In this document: one piece after another, positions 48,195 to 56,709 of the stretch | Layout of the letters: each line of letters starts with the position of its first letter | Numbering within the stretch: the first letter of the stretch is position 1 | Source: Gammaproteobacteria bacterium | Lineage (GTDB): Bacteria > Pseudomonadota > Gammaproteobacteria > Enterobacterales > Psychrobiaceae | Length of the DNA: 64,000 nt | Direction: 5' to 3' | Assembly: GCA_013214945.1 (NCBI GenBank) | Contig: JABSRT010000018.1 | Coordinates: 45,258-109,257 of the forward strand | The notes under the pieces: model-generated | Told to the model about the DNA's origin: nothing | Databases searched by the model: none | Seen by the model: only the letters and a program-made list of their open reading frames with translations | Made by a program: the position numbers and the translations under genes

Positions 48195-49443
48195 TCGCGC
48201 TATCCTTGATGCTGGTATTGGTGGTGATATCAGTGCTTATATTAGTACTTATATTAGTACTTATATTAGTACTGATGCTGTTATCTTCAGCCCCCAGAAT
48301 TTTTATCGCTAGTCCCGAACTAACCTGACCGAGCGGCGTGATAATTAATATTTCACCCGCGACCAGCCCTTGCGTAATCACGGCTGTATTGCTGTTTTGA
48401 TGGCCAACTTTCACCGCACGTCTTTGCAGCGTGTTTTGCTGCGCAATATACACATAACTGCCTTGATAAATCGCAGAGTTAGGAATGACAACAACGCTAG
48501 GAATAAGTTTTCCGGTAATGGTGGCATTTACAAACTGACCAACATTTAACGATCTAAACTGCGGATGATTAAATGGTTGCTCGATTTGTGCTAACACATG
48601 AAGTTGTTGGCTGTTGTCATCAATGGCGCCAGCTGTACTCAGCAAAGTGGCTGACCAAGGCTGAATTTCGCCACCAAGACTGTTGGTAATAATGACATTA
48701 TTTGGGGTTAACGCCGTCGTTGCTTTAGTTAAGTTGTTTTGCGGTAATTCGATTAGGTCTAATTCTGAATTTTTAATCGGCAAACTGACTTGAACGACAT
48801 CGGTAGCAAAGATTTGAGCAATACTGGTATTGGTATTGATAACTTGACCTAAGCCGATGTGCTTAACTTTTATTCGGCCATTATAAGGGGCGCGAATAAA
48901 GGTACGTTCAACATCGAGTTTGGCTTGCTTGAGGTTGGCATTAGCGGCTTGCATTTTAGCCTTGGCAGCGGCCATTTGTGGTTTACGCAGCGCGAAAGCC
49001 GATGCGGCCTTGGTTAACCCCAGATTTCTGCGGTCTTTAATCGCTTGCTTAGATAGTGCGACCTCTTCATCAAAAGTGACCTTAGCTTGCGCTAATTCGG
49101 CGTCGGCCGCTTCGACTTTAATTTTATAATCACGGGGATCTATCGTAACTAAAAGGTCTCCAGCATTAAAAAACTTGCCTGGGCTAAATTTATCACTAAC
49201 CGCTATTACCAAACCTGCAACTTGGCTGGTGAGATCGCTTTGGGTCTTGGGTGTTATTTTACCAAAGGATTCAATCTTAACCTGATAATCTTGGGTGACT
49301 ATTGGCTGCACCTCAACACTTAATAAAGGTGCCGAGACATGGCGACGTTTTTTTAATTCAGGTTTAGTCTCACTGATGCCATAAGCTATCGCGATCAAGA
49401 CAATGAGCAGTAGATAAGGCAGATTCTTTCTAACCAAGTTCAT
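48187..49443 (-). CDS. RND efflux periplasmic adaptor subunit
   Basis: Membrane fusion protein of 418 residues. An N-terminal membrane helix (NLPYLLLIVLIAIAYGI) is followed by a lipoyl-like barrel, an alpha-helical hairpin around AKAKMQAANANLKQAKLDVE, and beta-barrel domains. The last 35 residues contain a STNI repeat (12 bp per unit) that is not typical of the family and is probably an extension at the free end. Upstream partner of the pump gene; first gene of the operon. Confidence 0.92.
   Translation of the reverse strand: MNLVRKNLPYLLLIVLIAIAYGISETKPELKKRRHVSAPLLSVEVQPIVTQDYQVKIESFGKITPKTQSDLTSQVAGLVIAVSDKFSPGKFFNAGDLLVTIDPRDYKIKVEAADAELAQAKVTFDEEVALSKQAIKDRRNLGLTKAASAFALRKPQMAAAKAKMQAANANLKQAKLDVERTFIRAPYNGRIKVKHIGLGQVINTNTSIAQIFATDVVQVSLPIKNSELDLIELPQNNLTKATTALTPNNVIITNSLGGEIQPWSATLLSTAGAIDDNSQQLHVLAQIEQPFNHPQFRSLNVGQFVNATITGKLIPSVVVIPNSAIYQGSYVYIAQQNTLQRRAVKVGHQNSNTAVITQGLVAGEILIITPLGQVSSGLAIKILGAEDNSISTNISTNISTNISTDITTNTSIKDSAND
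48232..48279. repeat. Four tandem 12-bp AGTACT-type units in the adaptor gene
   Basis: AGTGCT, AGTACT, AGTACT and AGTACT are each separated by TATATT, at exactly 12 bp. Read on the minus strand they encode S-T-N-I repeats. Matches the period and core of the units at 6308, 10785 and 18371. Confidence 0.85.
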
Positions 49444-49713
49444 TAGGATATTTCCAGTAGGAAGACAATATTAGCAATGTCAGTAGCTTAATATCCTACG
49501 TTGTTTCACCAATTGCGTCATTAACCTTGGGTGGTCAGCTGCCAGAATTTACAATATTTTACATAACTTTGAGTCATTACTGGTTTTAATCGCGCTTGAA
49601 TGATTCGACTATCACGCAAAACACTCATTTGTGATCAAGGCGCTAGCGTATTAGGAAATGCTTAGGCTATAATGGCAGCAATTAATTATTTACTTTAGTG
49701 GTTTGCTTTTACT

Positions 49714-51117
49714 ATGTTTGAAAACCTTACCGATCGATTATCCAGTACGCTAAGAAATATCAGTGGCCGAGGTCGTCTGACCGATGACAATATTAAAGAA
49801 ACTTTGCGCGAAGTGCGCATGGCTTTATTAGAAGCTGATGTTGCTTTACCAGTAGTACGTGATTTTATTAGCAAGGTTAAAGAACGTGCCTTAGGTACCG
49901 ACGTTACTAAAAGCTTAAACCCTGGCCAAGTGTTCCTTAAAATTGTACAAAGTGAACTCGAATCGGCAATGGGTGAGGTTAATGAAGGCCTTAACCTAAA
50001 TGCCCAACCGCCAGCTGTTATTATGATGGCCGGTTTGCAAGGTGCTGGTAAAACGACCAGTGTCGCTAAGTTGGCTAAATTTTTACGCGAGCGTGAAAAG
50101 AAATCGGTTGTTGTTGTTAGTGCCGACGTTTATCGTCCGGCGGCAATTAAACAGCTAGAAACCTTAGCCGCTGAAGTTGAAGTAGATTTTTTCCCATCTG
50201 ATATCTCTCAAAAACCGGTCGACATTGTCAACGGCGCGATTGCTCACGCCAAAAAAGCCTTTGCTGATGTAGTCATTGTCGATACGGCTGGTCGTTTGCA
50301 TGTTGATAGCGACATGATGGACGAAATTGTGGCACTGCATAAAGCGGTTAACCCAATAGAAACGTTGTTTGTTGTTGACGCAATGACCGGCCAAGATGCG
50401 GCGAATACTGCCAAAGCGTTTAATGATACCTTGCCTTTGACCGGTATCATTCTAACGAAGACCGACGGTGATGCACGCGGTGGTGCAGCGTTATCAATTC
50501 GTGCAATTACCGGCAAACCAATTAAGTTTTTAGGTGTTGGCGAAAAAGTTGATGCATTAGAACCTTTCCACCCAGATCGCGTTGCTTCACGTATTTTAGG
50601 CATGGGTGATGTACTGTCACTTATTGAAGAAGTTGAACGTAAGGTTGATAAAACCAAAGCCGAAAAATTAGCGAAGAAGCTTAAAAAAGGTAAAGGTTTT
50701 GATCTAGAAGACTTCCGCGACCAGTTAGCGCAAATGCGTAATATGGGTGGCATGATGGGCATGATGGACAAATTGCCTGGCATGGGACAAATTCCCGATG
50801 CCGTTAAAAATCAAATGGACGATAAAATGACCGTGCGCATGGAAGCGATTATCTCTTCAATGACGCCAGGCGAACGTGCTCGTCCCGATATTATTAAAGG
50901 TTCACGCAAGCGTCGTATTGCAGCGGGCGCCGGGGTACAAATTCAAGAAGTTAATAAACTGCTGAAACAATTTACTCAAATGCAAAAAATGATGAAGAAA
51001 ATGTCGGGTAAAGGCGGCATGCAAAAAATGATGCGCGGCATGAAAGGTATGATGCCCCCTGGAATGGGTGGCATGGGAGGAATGGGCGGCATGGGTGGTT
51101 TACCACCGCGCCGATAA
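49714..51117 (+). CDS. ffh: Signal recognition particle protein
   Basis: GTPase that targets nascent membrane proteins to FtsY and SecYEG with 4.5S RNA. N domain (about 1-85), G domain with GLQGAGKTTS (about 107), DTAGRL and TKTDG, and a methionine-rich M domain. Its C-terminal end repeats GMGGMGG units, longer than in E. coli (467 versus 453 residues). Good ATG after a probable TATAAT at 49668. Followed by a terminator. Confidence 0.98.
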   Translation: MFENLTDRLSSTLRNISGRGRLTDDNIKETLREVRMALLEADVALPVVRDFISKVKERALGTDVTKSLNPGQVFLKIVQSELESAMGEVNEGLNLNAQPPAVIMMAGLQGAGKTTSVAKLAKFLREREKKSVVVVSADVYRPAAIKQLETLAAEVEVDFFPSDISQKPVDIVNGAIAHAKKAFADVVIVDTAGRLHVDSDMMDEIVALHKAVNPIETLFVVDAMTGQDAANTAKAFNDTLPLTGIILTKTDGDARGGAALSIRAITGKPIKFLGVGEKVDALEPFHPDRVASRILGMGDVLSLIEEVERKVDKTKAEKLAKKLKKGKGFDLEDFRDQLAQMRNMGGMMGMMDKLPGMGQIPDAVKNQMDDKMTVRMEAIISSMTPGERARPDIIKGSRKRRIAAGAGVQIQEVNKLLKQFTQMQKMMKKMSGKGGMQKMMRGMKGMMPPGMGGMGGMGGMGGLPPRR

Positions 51118-51125
51118 TTCCTAAA

Positions 51126-51165
51126 GCCACAAGCACAACCTAATGTGCTTGTGGCAAGTTGTATT
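51126..51165 (+). terminator. ffh terminator
   Basis: A 12-bp perfect stem (GCCACAAGCACA with TGTGCTTGTGGC), six-base loop, then AAGTTGTATTTTT. Confidence 0.8.
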
Positions 51166-51264
51166 TTTATTAAGTAATCACCTAATTTTCTCTTCATTTG
51201 TCTCTTCTTTTTAAAAATCAAGTCAATTATTTTCAAAATTGTGAAATATAAAGCAATTTACACG

Positions 51265-51292
51265 TTGCATTGAACTCCAAATAGCGTAAAAT
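51265..51292 (+). promoter_or_regulatory. Candidate sigma-70 promoter of rpsP operon
   Basis: TTGCAT (51265-51270) and TAAAAT (51287-51292), 16 bp apart, followed by GCGGGC. The remaining 326-bp gap between ffh and rpsP shows no gene; a small hairpin CTGGT/ACCAG lies just before rpsP. Confidence 0.5.
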
Positions 51293-51443
51293 TTGCGGGC
51301 TTTCTAATCTGGGTGCGTTCGATATTGGCCTAAGATGTCGGCGAGCTTGGATAATATATTTCAAGTCTTGTCAGAATTAGGCTGTGAAAACATTTAGATA
51401 ACACTCTGGTTAATCACCAGAAACATTAGAGGAATATTTACCT

Positions 51444-51692
51444 ATGGTAACCATTCGTTTGGCTCGTGGTGGCGCAAAGAAGCGTCCATTCTACCAGGTA
51501 GTAGTAGCAGATAGTCGTTGTGCACGTGACGGCCGTTATATTGAGAAAATTGGTTTCTTCAACCCAATGGCTCGTGGCCAAGAAGAGACTCTACGTCTTG
51601 ATCTTGACCGTGTTGAACATTGGATTGGCCAAGGCGCTCAAACTACTGATCGCGTAGCAAAATTAATTAAAGACGCGCGTAAAGCTGCGTAA
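51444..51692 (+). CDS. rpsP: 30S ribosomal protein S16
   Basis: An 82-residue primary-binding small-subunit protein, [25 protein letters not shown] being the conserved start. First gene of rpsP-rimM-trmD-rplS. GAGGA lies ten bases before the ATG. Confidence 0.98.
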   Translation: MVTIRLARGGAKKRPFYQVVVADSRCARDGRYIEKIGFFNPMARGQEETLRLDLDRVEHWIGQGAQTTDRVAKLIKDARKAA

Positions 51693-51701
51693 GGGTATTT
51701 G

Positions 51702-52232
51702 ATGAGTAACTCCAGCGAAAATGTACTGTTAGGCTGCATAGGTGCACCATACGGTATCAAAGGTTGGATGAAAATCACTACCTACACCGACACCCCTGAG
51801 AGTATTTTTGATTACTCGCCTTGGTTACTTGAAGTAGCCGGGAAATGGGTTGAAGTGGAAGTCGCCGAATGGCGAGTCCATGGCAAAGGAGTTGTAGCAA
51901 GGTTAGCCGATGGTAATGGCCGTGATGACGCAGTGCGTATGACCGGTTGTAAAATCGCTGTTAACTCTGAGCAACTTGTAGCGCTTGACGACAATGACTT
52001 CTACTGGCGTGAACTTATCGGTATGGAAGTGAAGAACACTAAAGGTTATACCATGGGGCATGTCGATGCGCTAATGGAAACCGGTTCTAACGACGTACTG
52101 CAAGTAAAAGCGAATATTCGCGACGCGTTCGGTAAAAAAGAAAGATTAATCCCTTTAGTCGATGGTGAAGTGATCATTAATATTGATCGTCAGACCCGGG
52201 TTATTGAAGTGGACTGGGATCCTGATTTCTAA
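51702..52232 (+). CDS. rimM: Ribosome maturation factor RimM
   Basis: Maturation factor of 176 residues that binds S19 during 30S head assembly. N-terminal RimM domain (LLGCIGAPYGIKGWMKI) and C-terminal PRC barrel (VDALMETGSNDVLQVKA). The ATG at 51702 is preferred over TTG at 51699. Starts 9 bp after rpsP. Confidence 0.97.
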   Translation: MSNSSENVLLGCIGAPYGIKGWMKITTYTDTPESIFDYSPWLLEVAGKWVEVEVAEWRVHGKGVVARLADGNGRDDAVRMTGCKIAVNSEQLVALDDNDFYWRELIGMEVKNTKGYTMGHVDALMETGSNDVLQVKANIRDAFGKKERLIPLVDGEVIINIDRQTRVIEVDWDPDF

Positions 52233-52348
52233 GTGGTTGGAGTACGTTATATGTTGTTAAGCGTTTGTGCTTTAAATAAAAGTACACGTTTTTCTAAAAT
52301 GTTTCGTGCGAATACCGAATTGAAGATGTCAGTTGTGAGGTGGTTAAA

Positions 52349-53116
52349 ATGTGGTTAGGAATTATAACGTTATTTCCTGACATGTTTAAAGCCATCACAG
52401 AGCAGGGCATTACAGGACGTGCAGTTAAGAATAACTTATTACAGTTGCAATGTTGGAATCCTCGTGATTTCACCCATGATAAACATCGTACCGTTGATGA
52501 TCGTCCTTATGGCGGTGGTCCGGGTATGTTAATGATGGTGCAGCCACTAACTGATGCAATCAATGCCGCGCAAGCAGCATCGATTGAAGAAACTGGTGGT
52601 AAAGCTAAGGTTATCTATTTATCGCCACAGGGCCGTCGCTTAGACCAAACTGGGGTTGAAGAGCTGGCTACAAATAAGAATTTAATTCTAATTTGTGGTC
52701 GCTACGAAGGAATAGATGAACGGATCATTACAAGTCTTGTCGACGAAGAATGGTCTATTGGTGACTATGTATTAAGTGGGGGGGAACTTCCTGCGATGAC
52801 ATTGATTGATGCAGTGTCTCGTTTTGTTCCTGGAGTATTGGGTAAACAGGCATCGGCAGAGCAAGACTCATTTGCTGATGGTTTATTAGACTGCCCGCAT
52901 TATACTCGCCCTGAAACCTTAAATGGCGAATCAGTTCCTGCGGTATTACTAAGCGGAAATCATGAAAAAATAAGACGTTGGCGTTTAGAGCAATCAATTG
53001 AGAGAACTTATAAACGTCGACCCGATTTAATCGATGACCTAGCTCTGACTGACGAGCAAGCTAAAATGCTTGCCCTTGTTGTTGAAAAAAACAACGGTTT
53101 GAAGAGTTCAGTATAA
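52349..53116 (+). CDS. trmD: tRNA (guanine-N1)-methyltransferase
   Basis: Makes m1G37 in tRNA to prevent frameshifting. SPOUT fold of 255 residues: [13 protein letters not shown] at the start, [11 protein letters not shown], the deep trefoil knot [13 protein letters not shown] and [20 protein letters not shown] precedes the ATG. Third gene of the ribosomal operon, with a longer 116-bp gap after rimM. Confidence 0.98.
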   Translation: MWLGIITLFPDMFKAITEQGITGRAVKNNLLQLQCWNPRDFTHDKHRTVDDRPYGGGPGMLMMVQPLTDAINAAQAASIEETGGKAKVIYLSPQGRRLDQTGVEELATNKNLILICGRYEGIDERIITSLVDEEWSIGDYVLSGGELPAMTLIDAVSRFVPGVLGKQASAEQDSFADGLLDCPHYTRPETLNGESVPAVLLSGNHEKIRRWRLEQSIERTYKRRPDLIDDLALTDEQAKMLALVVEKNNGLKSSV

Positions 53117-53133
53117 TCTAGGATGAGAGAATT

Positions 53134-53490
53134 ATGAAAAATCCAATTATTCAAGCAATCGAAGATGCACAGCTAAAGCAAGATCTTCCTAGCTTCGCAC
53201 CTGGCGACACTGTTGTTGTTCAGGTTCGAGTTGTAGAAGGCGAGCGTACTCGTCTACAGGCATACGAAGGCGTAGTAATCGCTATTCGTAGCCGTGGTTT
53301 ACATTCAGCATTTACCGTACGTAAAATTTCTAGCGGTGTTGGTGTTGAGCGTGTTTTCCAAACTCACAGCCCTGTTGTTGATAGCATTACAGTTAAGCGC
53401 CGCGGACTTGTTCGTCAAGCGAAACTTTACTATCTTCGTGACCTTTCAGGTCGTGCTGCACGTATTAAAGAGAAATTGGCTAAGCGATAA
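53134..53490 (+). CDS. rplS: 50S ribosomal protein L19
   Basis: A 118-residue protein at the 30S-50S interface; begins [19 protein letters not shown] and contains the [15 protein letters not shown] and [13 protein letters not shown] signatures. Last gene of the operon, 17 bp after trmD, then a terminator. Confidence 0.98.
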   Translation: MKNPIIQAIEDAQLKQDLPSFAPGDTVVVQVRVVEGERTRLQAYEGVVIAIRSRGLHSAFTVRKISSGVGVERVFQTHSPVVDSITVKRRGLVRQAKLYYLRDLSGRAARIKEKLAKR

Positions 53491-53529
53491 GCAAGCTTTT
53501 TCCCACCCAAAGATTAGTAAAGCACCAAG

Positions 53530-53552
53530 AAGCCCGCAATTGCGGGCTTTTT
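53530..53552 (+). terminator. rplS operon terminator
   Basis: AGCCCGCAATTGCGGGCT (9-bp stem) followed by TTTT. Confidence 0.9.
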
Positions 53553-53889
53553 GACGTTTAAAAAACCAACAAAACCCCACCAATGTTTGATCCCGATCAG
53601 TTTGATTTCCCCCAGTTTGCTTATCATAGAGCTCATACCAATTACATTATTTGTTTTAACCGTGAAAAATGATCACCTTTTTAATGTAATTGGCATTATC
53701 CAATGCCGTTAAATTAATTATCGGATTTGATATCACTTAAATCAAACCTCTTAATGATCCGTGATTGTTTACGACAAAAGTAATAAGTTGTTCTCAGACG
53801 CTTTTGGCCACACAAAACTGATGATTTAATTTCGAGGAATTGCAATAACAAATAGCACTATTAATGATTAATAGAGACTGGAGCTTACA
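53553..53889. other. Intergenic region rplS / small membrane protein
   Basis: 337 bp without a recognised gene. It contains the ATACCAATTACATTA repeat (53635-53693) and AT-rich sequence, but no convincing promoter or further hairpin. Confidence 0.6.
53635..53693. repeat. ATACCAATTACATTA inverted repeat
   Basis: CCAATTACATTA (53638-53649) and TAATGTAATTGG (53682-53693) are exact complements across 32 bases. Shares the ATACCAATTACATT arm with 34483. Confidence 0.65.
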
Positions 53890-54027
53890 ATGGACTGGAT
53901 AGAATTTGTATTAAATAACGATGCGGCACTTGGCAGTGTCATCGGCTTAAGTGTGATGGCGGCTATTGTGGTCTTTATGATCTTTTACGCCACGTCACAC
54001 CTGATGAATGACAAAGGTGAAGATTAA
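53890..54027 (+). CDS. Small single-helix membrane protein (DUF3149-like)
   Basis: A 45-residue gene missed by length filters, MDWIEFVLNNDAALG followed by one helix (VIGLSVMAAIVVFMIFYA) and an acidic tail ending KGED. GGAG lies six bases before the ATG. The layout, a short acidic/aromatic N-terminus with one helix, resembles DUF3149, but I am not certain of the family. It precedes phhA by about 100 bp on the same strand. Confidence 0.65.
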   Translation: MDWIEFVLNNDAALGSVIGLSVMAAIVVFMIFYATSHLMNDKGED

Positions 54028-54129
54028 TCGGATGCTGAACTTTATTATCGTCGATAGGTGATATCAAACGAGATAAATTGCTATTATTAAGCTAGCTGTT
54101 GATTATTAATCTAGCTAGCGAGGCCCGAT

Positions 54130-54921
54130 ATGGCAAAGGCAACAGTATATAAAGCCAAGCAACCAGCGAGTGATGGCACCATTGATTATAGTGCGCAAGA
54201 ACATCAAGTTTGGTCTGAATTAATCGCTCGGCAAATGGCCGTTATTAATGAAACGGCATGCCAGCCCTTTTTAGATGGTTTATTGTTACTCAATTTACCG
54301 CTAGACCGGATCCCCCAACTTGAAGAAATTAATCAGGTATTACGCGATACTTCCGGCTGGCAAGTCGTACCGGTACCGGCATTAATTGGTTTTGAGCACT
54401 TCTTTAGCTTATTGGCCCAACAGAAGTTTCCGGTTGCTACCTTTATTCGTAATCGTCAAGACATTGATTATTTGCAAGAGCCCGATATTTTTCATGAGAT
54501 ATTTGGTCATTGCGCGATGTTGACCAATGATCATTTTGCGACGTTTACCGAACACTATGGTAAGTTGGGTTTGGCAGCGACCAAGCAAGAACGGGTATAT
54601 CTCGCTCGTTTATATTGGTTTACGGTCGAATTTGGTTTGGTCAAAAGCAGCGATGGTTTGCGCATTATCGGTGGGGGTATTTTGTCATCACCCGGTGAAA
54701 CCCAGTATGCCTATCGAAAAGAAGCTCAAATTAGTCCGCTCGATCCACTGACGGTATTTAGAACCCCGTATCGAATTGATATTATGCAGCCACAATATTT
54801 TGTGCTCGACAATCTTGCCCAATTGACGGCCTTAACCAAAATTGATCTGATGGCTTTAGTGCGTCAGGCGGTAACTTTGGGTCTACTACCTGCTCAGTTT
54901 CCAGCTAAAGCGGCTAAGTGA
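54130..54921 (+). CDS. phhA: Phenylalanine 4-monooxygenase
   Basis: Iron- and pterin-dependent hydroxylase that converts phenylalanine to tyrosine. 263 residues, the short bacterial type. Iron ligands His122 and His127 lie in FHEIFGHCAM, and the glutamate is in WFTVEFGLVKS (about 165). No pterin dehydratase (phhB) or homogentisate gene adjoins it here. A 14-bp direct repeat lies just upstream at 54084-54116. Confidence 0.95.
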   Translation: MAKATVYKAKQPASDGTIDYSAQEHQVWSELIARQMAVINETACQPFLDGLLLLNLPLDRIPQLEEINQVLRDTSGWQVVPVPALIGFEHFFSLLAQQKFPVATFIRNRQDIDYLQEPDIFHEIFGHCAMLTNDHFATFTEHYGKLGLAATKQERVYLARLYWFTVEFGLVKSSDGLRIIGGGILSSPGETQYAYRKEAQISPLDPLTVFRTPYRIDIMQPQYFVLDNLAQLTALTKIDLMALVRQAVTLGLLPAQFPAKAAK

Positions 54922-55041
54922 GCGCCCAGACCAATAATTGCTGAGTCATCAGATGGTGATAGGATCTTTTTGTGTTTGCCAATCGCTTCGTGCTGTTCTA
55001 AAATGGCTGCAATTATTTATATTTTCCATTAAAGAGACTTT

Positions 55042-55518
55042 ATGAGTTCAGTACCTATGACCGAGCAGGGTGCCGTTGCACTTCGCACTGAGTTAGAACA
55101 TTTAAAAACTGTATTACGCCCACGTATTGTAAACGATATTGCAATCGCTCGTGATCATGGTGATTTAAAAGAAAATGCCGAATACCATGCAGCGCGTGAA
55201 GAGCAAGGTTTTTGTGAAGGCCGTATTCAAGAGATTGACGGTAAATTGTCAAATGCACAAATTATTGATGTAACAACAATCCCAAACAAAGGTCGTGTGA
55301 TTTTTGGTACGACAGTAACGGCACTCAATCTTGATGATGACTCGCAAGTGACCTATCGCATTGTTGGTGATGATGAAGCGGATATTAAAGCGAATTTAAT
55401 CTCGATTAACTCACCGATTGCTCGTGCTTTTATCGGAAAAAATATTGATGATGAAATTACGGTGCAAACACCCGGCGGTGTTAAAGAATTTGAAATTATT
55501 AAAGTAGAATATATTTAG
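55042..55518 (+). CDS. greA: Transcription elongation factor GreA
   Basis: Rescues backtracked RNA polymerase by stimulating transcript cleavage. 158 residues: coiled-coil N-terminal domain with the acidic tip ([19 protein letters not shown]) and a C-terminal FKBP-like domain. Ends at a terminator shared with yhbY. AAAGAG precedes the ATG. Confidence 0.97.
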   Translation: MSSVPMTEQGAVALRTELEHLKTVLRPRIVNDIAIARDHGDLKENAEYHAAREEQGFCEGRIQEIDGKLSNAQIIDVTTIPNKGRVIFGTTVTALNLDDDSQVTYRIVGDDEADIKANLISINSPIARAFIGKNIDDEITVQTPGGVKEFEIIKVEYI

Positions 55519-55540
55519 CCGGTATTGGGCTATTATCTAT

Positions 55541-55569
55541 AAAAAAAGGAGCCAGTGGCTCCTTTTTTA
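55541..55569. terminator. greA/yhbY bidirectional terminator
   Basis: AAAAAAAGGAGCC and GGCTCCTTTTTT with a three-base loop, between convergent genes. Confidence 0.93.
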
Positions 55570-55583
55570 TCAGCTCAATGAGC

Positions 55584-55880
55584 TTAACCGCGTGGTAATA
55601 CTATTTTTTGTTCAGAGTTTGGCTTATAAATAACCAAAACATGACCAATCGTTTGTACTTGTACTGATTCCGTTTCACGAACGATCGCTTCAATGATAAG
55701 TTTTTTCATTTCACGGTCGCTAGTTGCTACTTTAACTTTTATTAATTCGTGATGTGCTAAGGCATTTTCGATTTCAGCAAGAACACCTTCAGTTAAGCCA
55801 TTAGAGCCAAGTTGTACGACGGGTTTCAGGCTGTGGGCTAAACCTTTAAGGTGTTGTTTTTGCTTATTGCTCAATTTCAT
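55584..55880 (-). CDS. yhbY: Ribosome assembly RNA-binding protein YhbY
   Basis: CRM-domain RNA-binding protein of 98 residues that associates with pre-50S particles. [20 protein letters not shown] and [10 protein letters not shown] match E. coli YhbY almost exactly. The ATG at 55880 is preferred to 55895 by alignment. It diverges from rlmE. Confidence 0.96.
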   Translation of the reverse strand: MKLSNKQKQHLKGLAHSLKPVVQLGSNGLTEGVLAEIENALAHHELIKVKVATSDREMKKLIIEAIVRETESVQVQTIGHVLVIYKPNSEQKIVLPRG

Positions 55881-55904
55881 CTTTGAAAAATTCACTGTAG
55901 TAGG

Positions 55905-55933
55905 GTTGAAAGGTTGCTATTTTACCCCCATAT
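55905..55933 (+). promoter_or_regulatory. RpoH (sigma-32) promoter of rlmE-ftsH
   Basis: GTTGAAA (55905-55911) and CCCCATAT (55926-55933) with a 14-base spacer fit the heat-shock consensus CTTGAAA-N11-16-CCCCATNT. Located 66 bp before rlmE, whose E. coli homologue rrmJ-ftsH is a known sigma-32 unit. Confidence 0.8.
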
Positions 55934-55998
55934 CATTTTTAATTCTATTAGCTAAGTCCCATAAAGCTGTAAATAGCTTACGTTTGAGAAATAATTTA

Positions 55999-56631
55999 AT
56001 GAAACATGAAAGAAAACCTCGTACCAAAAGTAGTAATCGTTGGATCGAGGAACATTTTAACGATCACTATGTTCTAAAAGCCCAGAAATTGGGTTATCGT
56101 TCACGTGCGGTTTTTAAGTTATTAGAAATACAAGAGAAAGATAAGCTAATTAAAGAAGGCATGACTGTTGTTGATTTAGGAGCAGCGCCTGGTGGTTGGT
56201 CGCAACTTGCGGCAAAAGTTGTTGGAGATAAGGGACAGGTTATTGCCTGTGATCTATTACCAATGGATGCAATTGCTGGTGTTGCTTTTTTACAAGGCGA
56301 TTTTCGTGAAGAAGCAGTACTTAATGCTTTATTAGCCCGAGTGGGTGATAATAAAGTTGATGTGGTATTATCTGACATGGCACCAAATTTTAGTGGCACC
56401 AGTTCTATTGACCAACCCAAGTCAATGTATTTGGTAGAATTAGCACTAGATATGTGTCGTCAAGTATTAGCGCCCAATGGTAGTTTTGCGGTTAAAGTAT
56501 TTATGGGAGCAGGATATGAGGATTATATGAAAGAAATTCGCACGATGTTTAAAGTAGTTCGAACCAGAAAACCTGATTCATCACGTGACCGTTCACGTGA
56601 AGTTTATATTGTTGCTACGGGTTACAAGTAG
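55999..56631 (+). CDS. rlmE: 23S rRNA 2'-O-ribose U2552 methyltransferase
   Basis: Heat-shock methyltransferase (FtsJ/RrmJ) acting on the A-loop of 23S rRNA. The SAM motif [13 protein letters not shown] and the KDKE-type catalytic residues fit. Start 55999 gives 210 residues (E. coli 209); the frame extends upstream to 55867 but that part would run over the promoter and yhbY. Followed by ftsH. Confidence 0.97.
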   Translation: MKHERKPRTKSSNRWIEEHFNDHYVLKAQKLGYRSRAVFKLLEIQEKDKLIKEGMTVVDLGAAPGGWSQLAAKVVGDKGQVIACDLLPMDAIAGVAFLQGDFREEAVLNALLARVGDNKVDVVLSDMAPNFSGTSSIDQPKSMYLVELALDMCRQVLAPNGSFAVKVFMGAGYEDYMKEIRTMFKVVRTRKPDSSRDRSREVYIVATGYK

Positions 56632-56709
56632 CATAAGAGTAGCAGCGGGTTATAAAGTATAGTAACCTTATATTTGCATTTAATTAATTTCATAAGAAGA
56701 GGTCATACA

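Noticed and set aside
52250..52357. A 35-codon frame between rimM and trmD ([16 protein letters not shown]...)
   Set aside because: It overlaps the trmD start, has no ribosome binding site and no family; probably chance in a leader.
52778..52784. G7 run in trmD as a phase-variable tract
   Set aside because: It encodes the conserved LSGGELP of an essential enzyme; slippage would be lethal and the run follows from the conserved codons.
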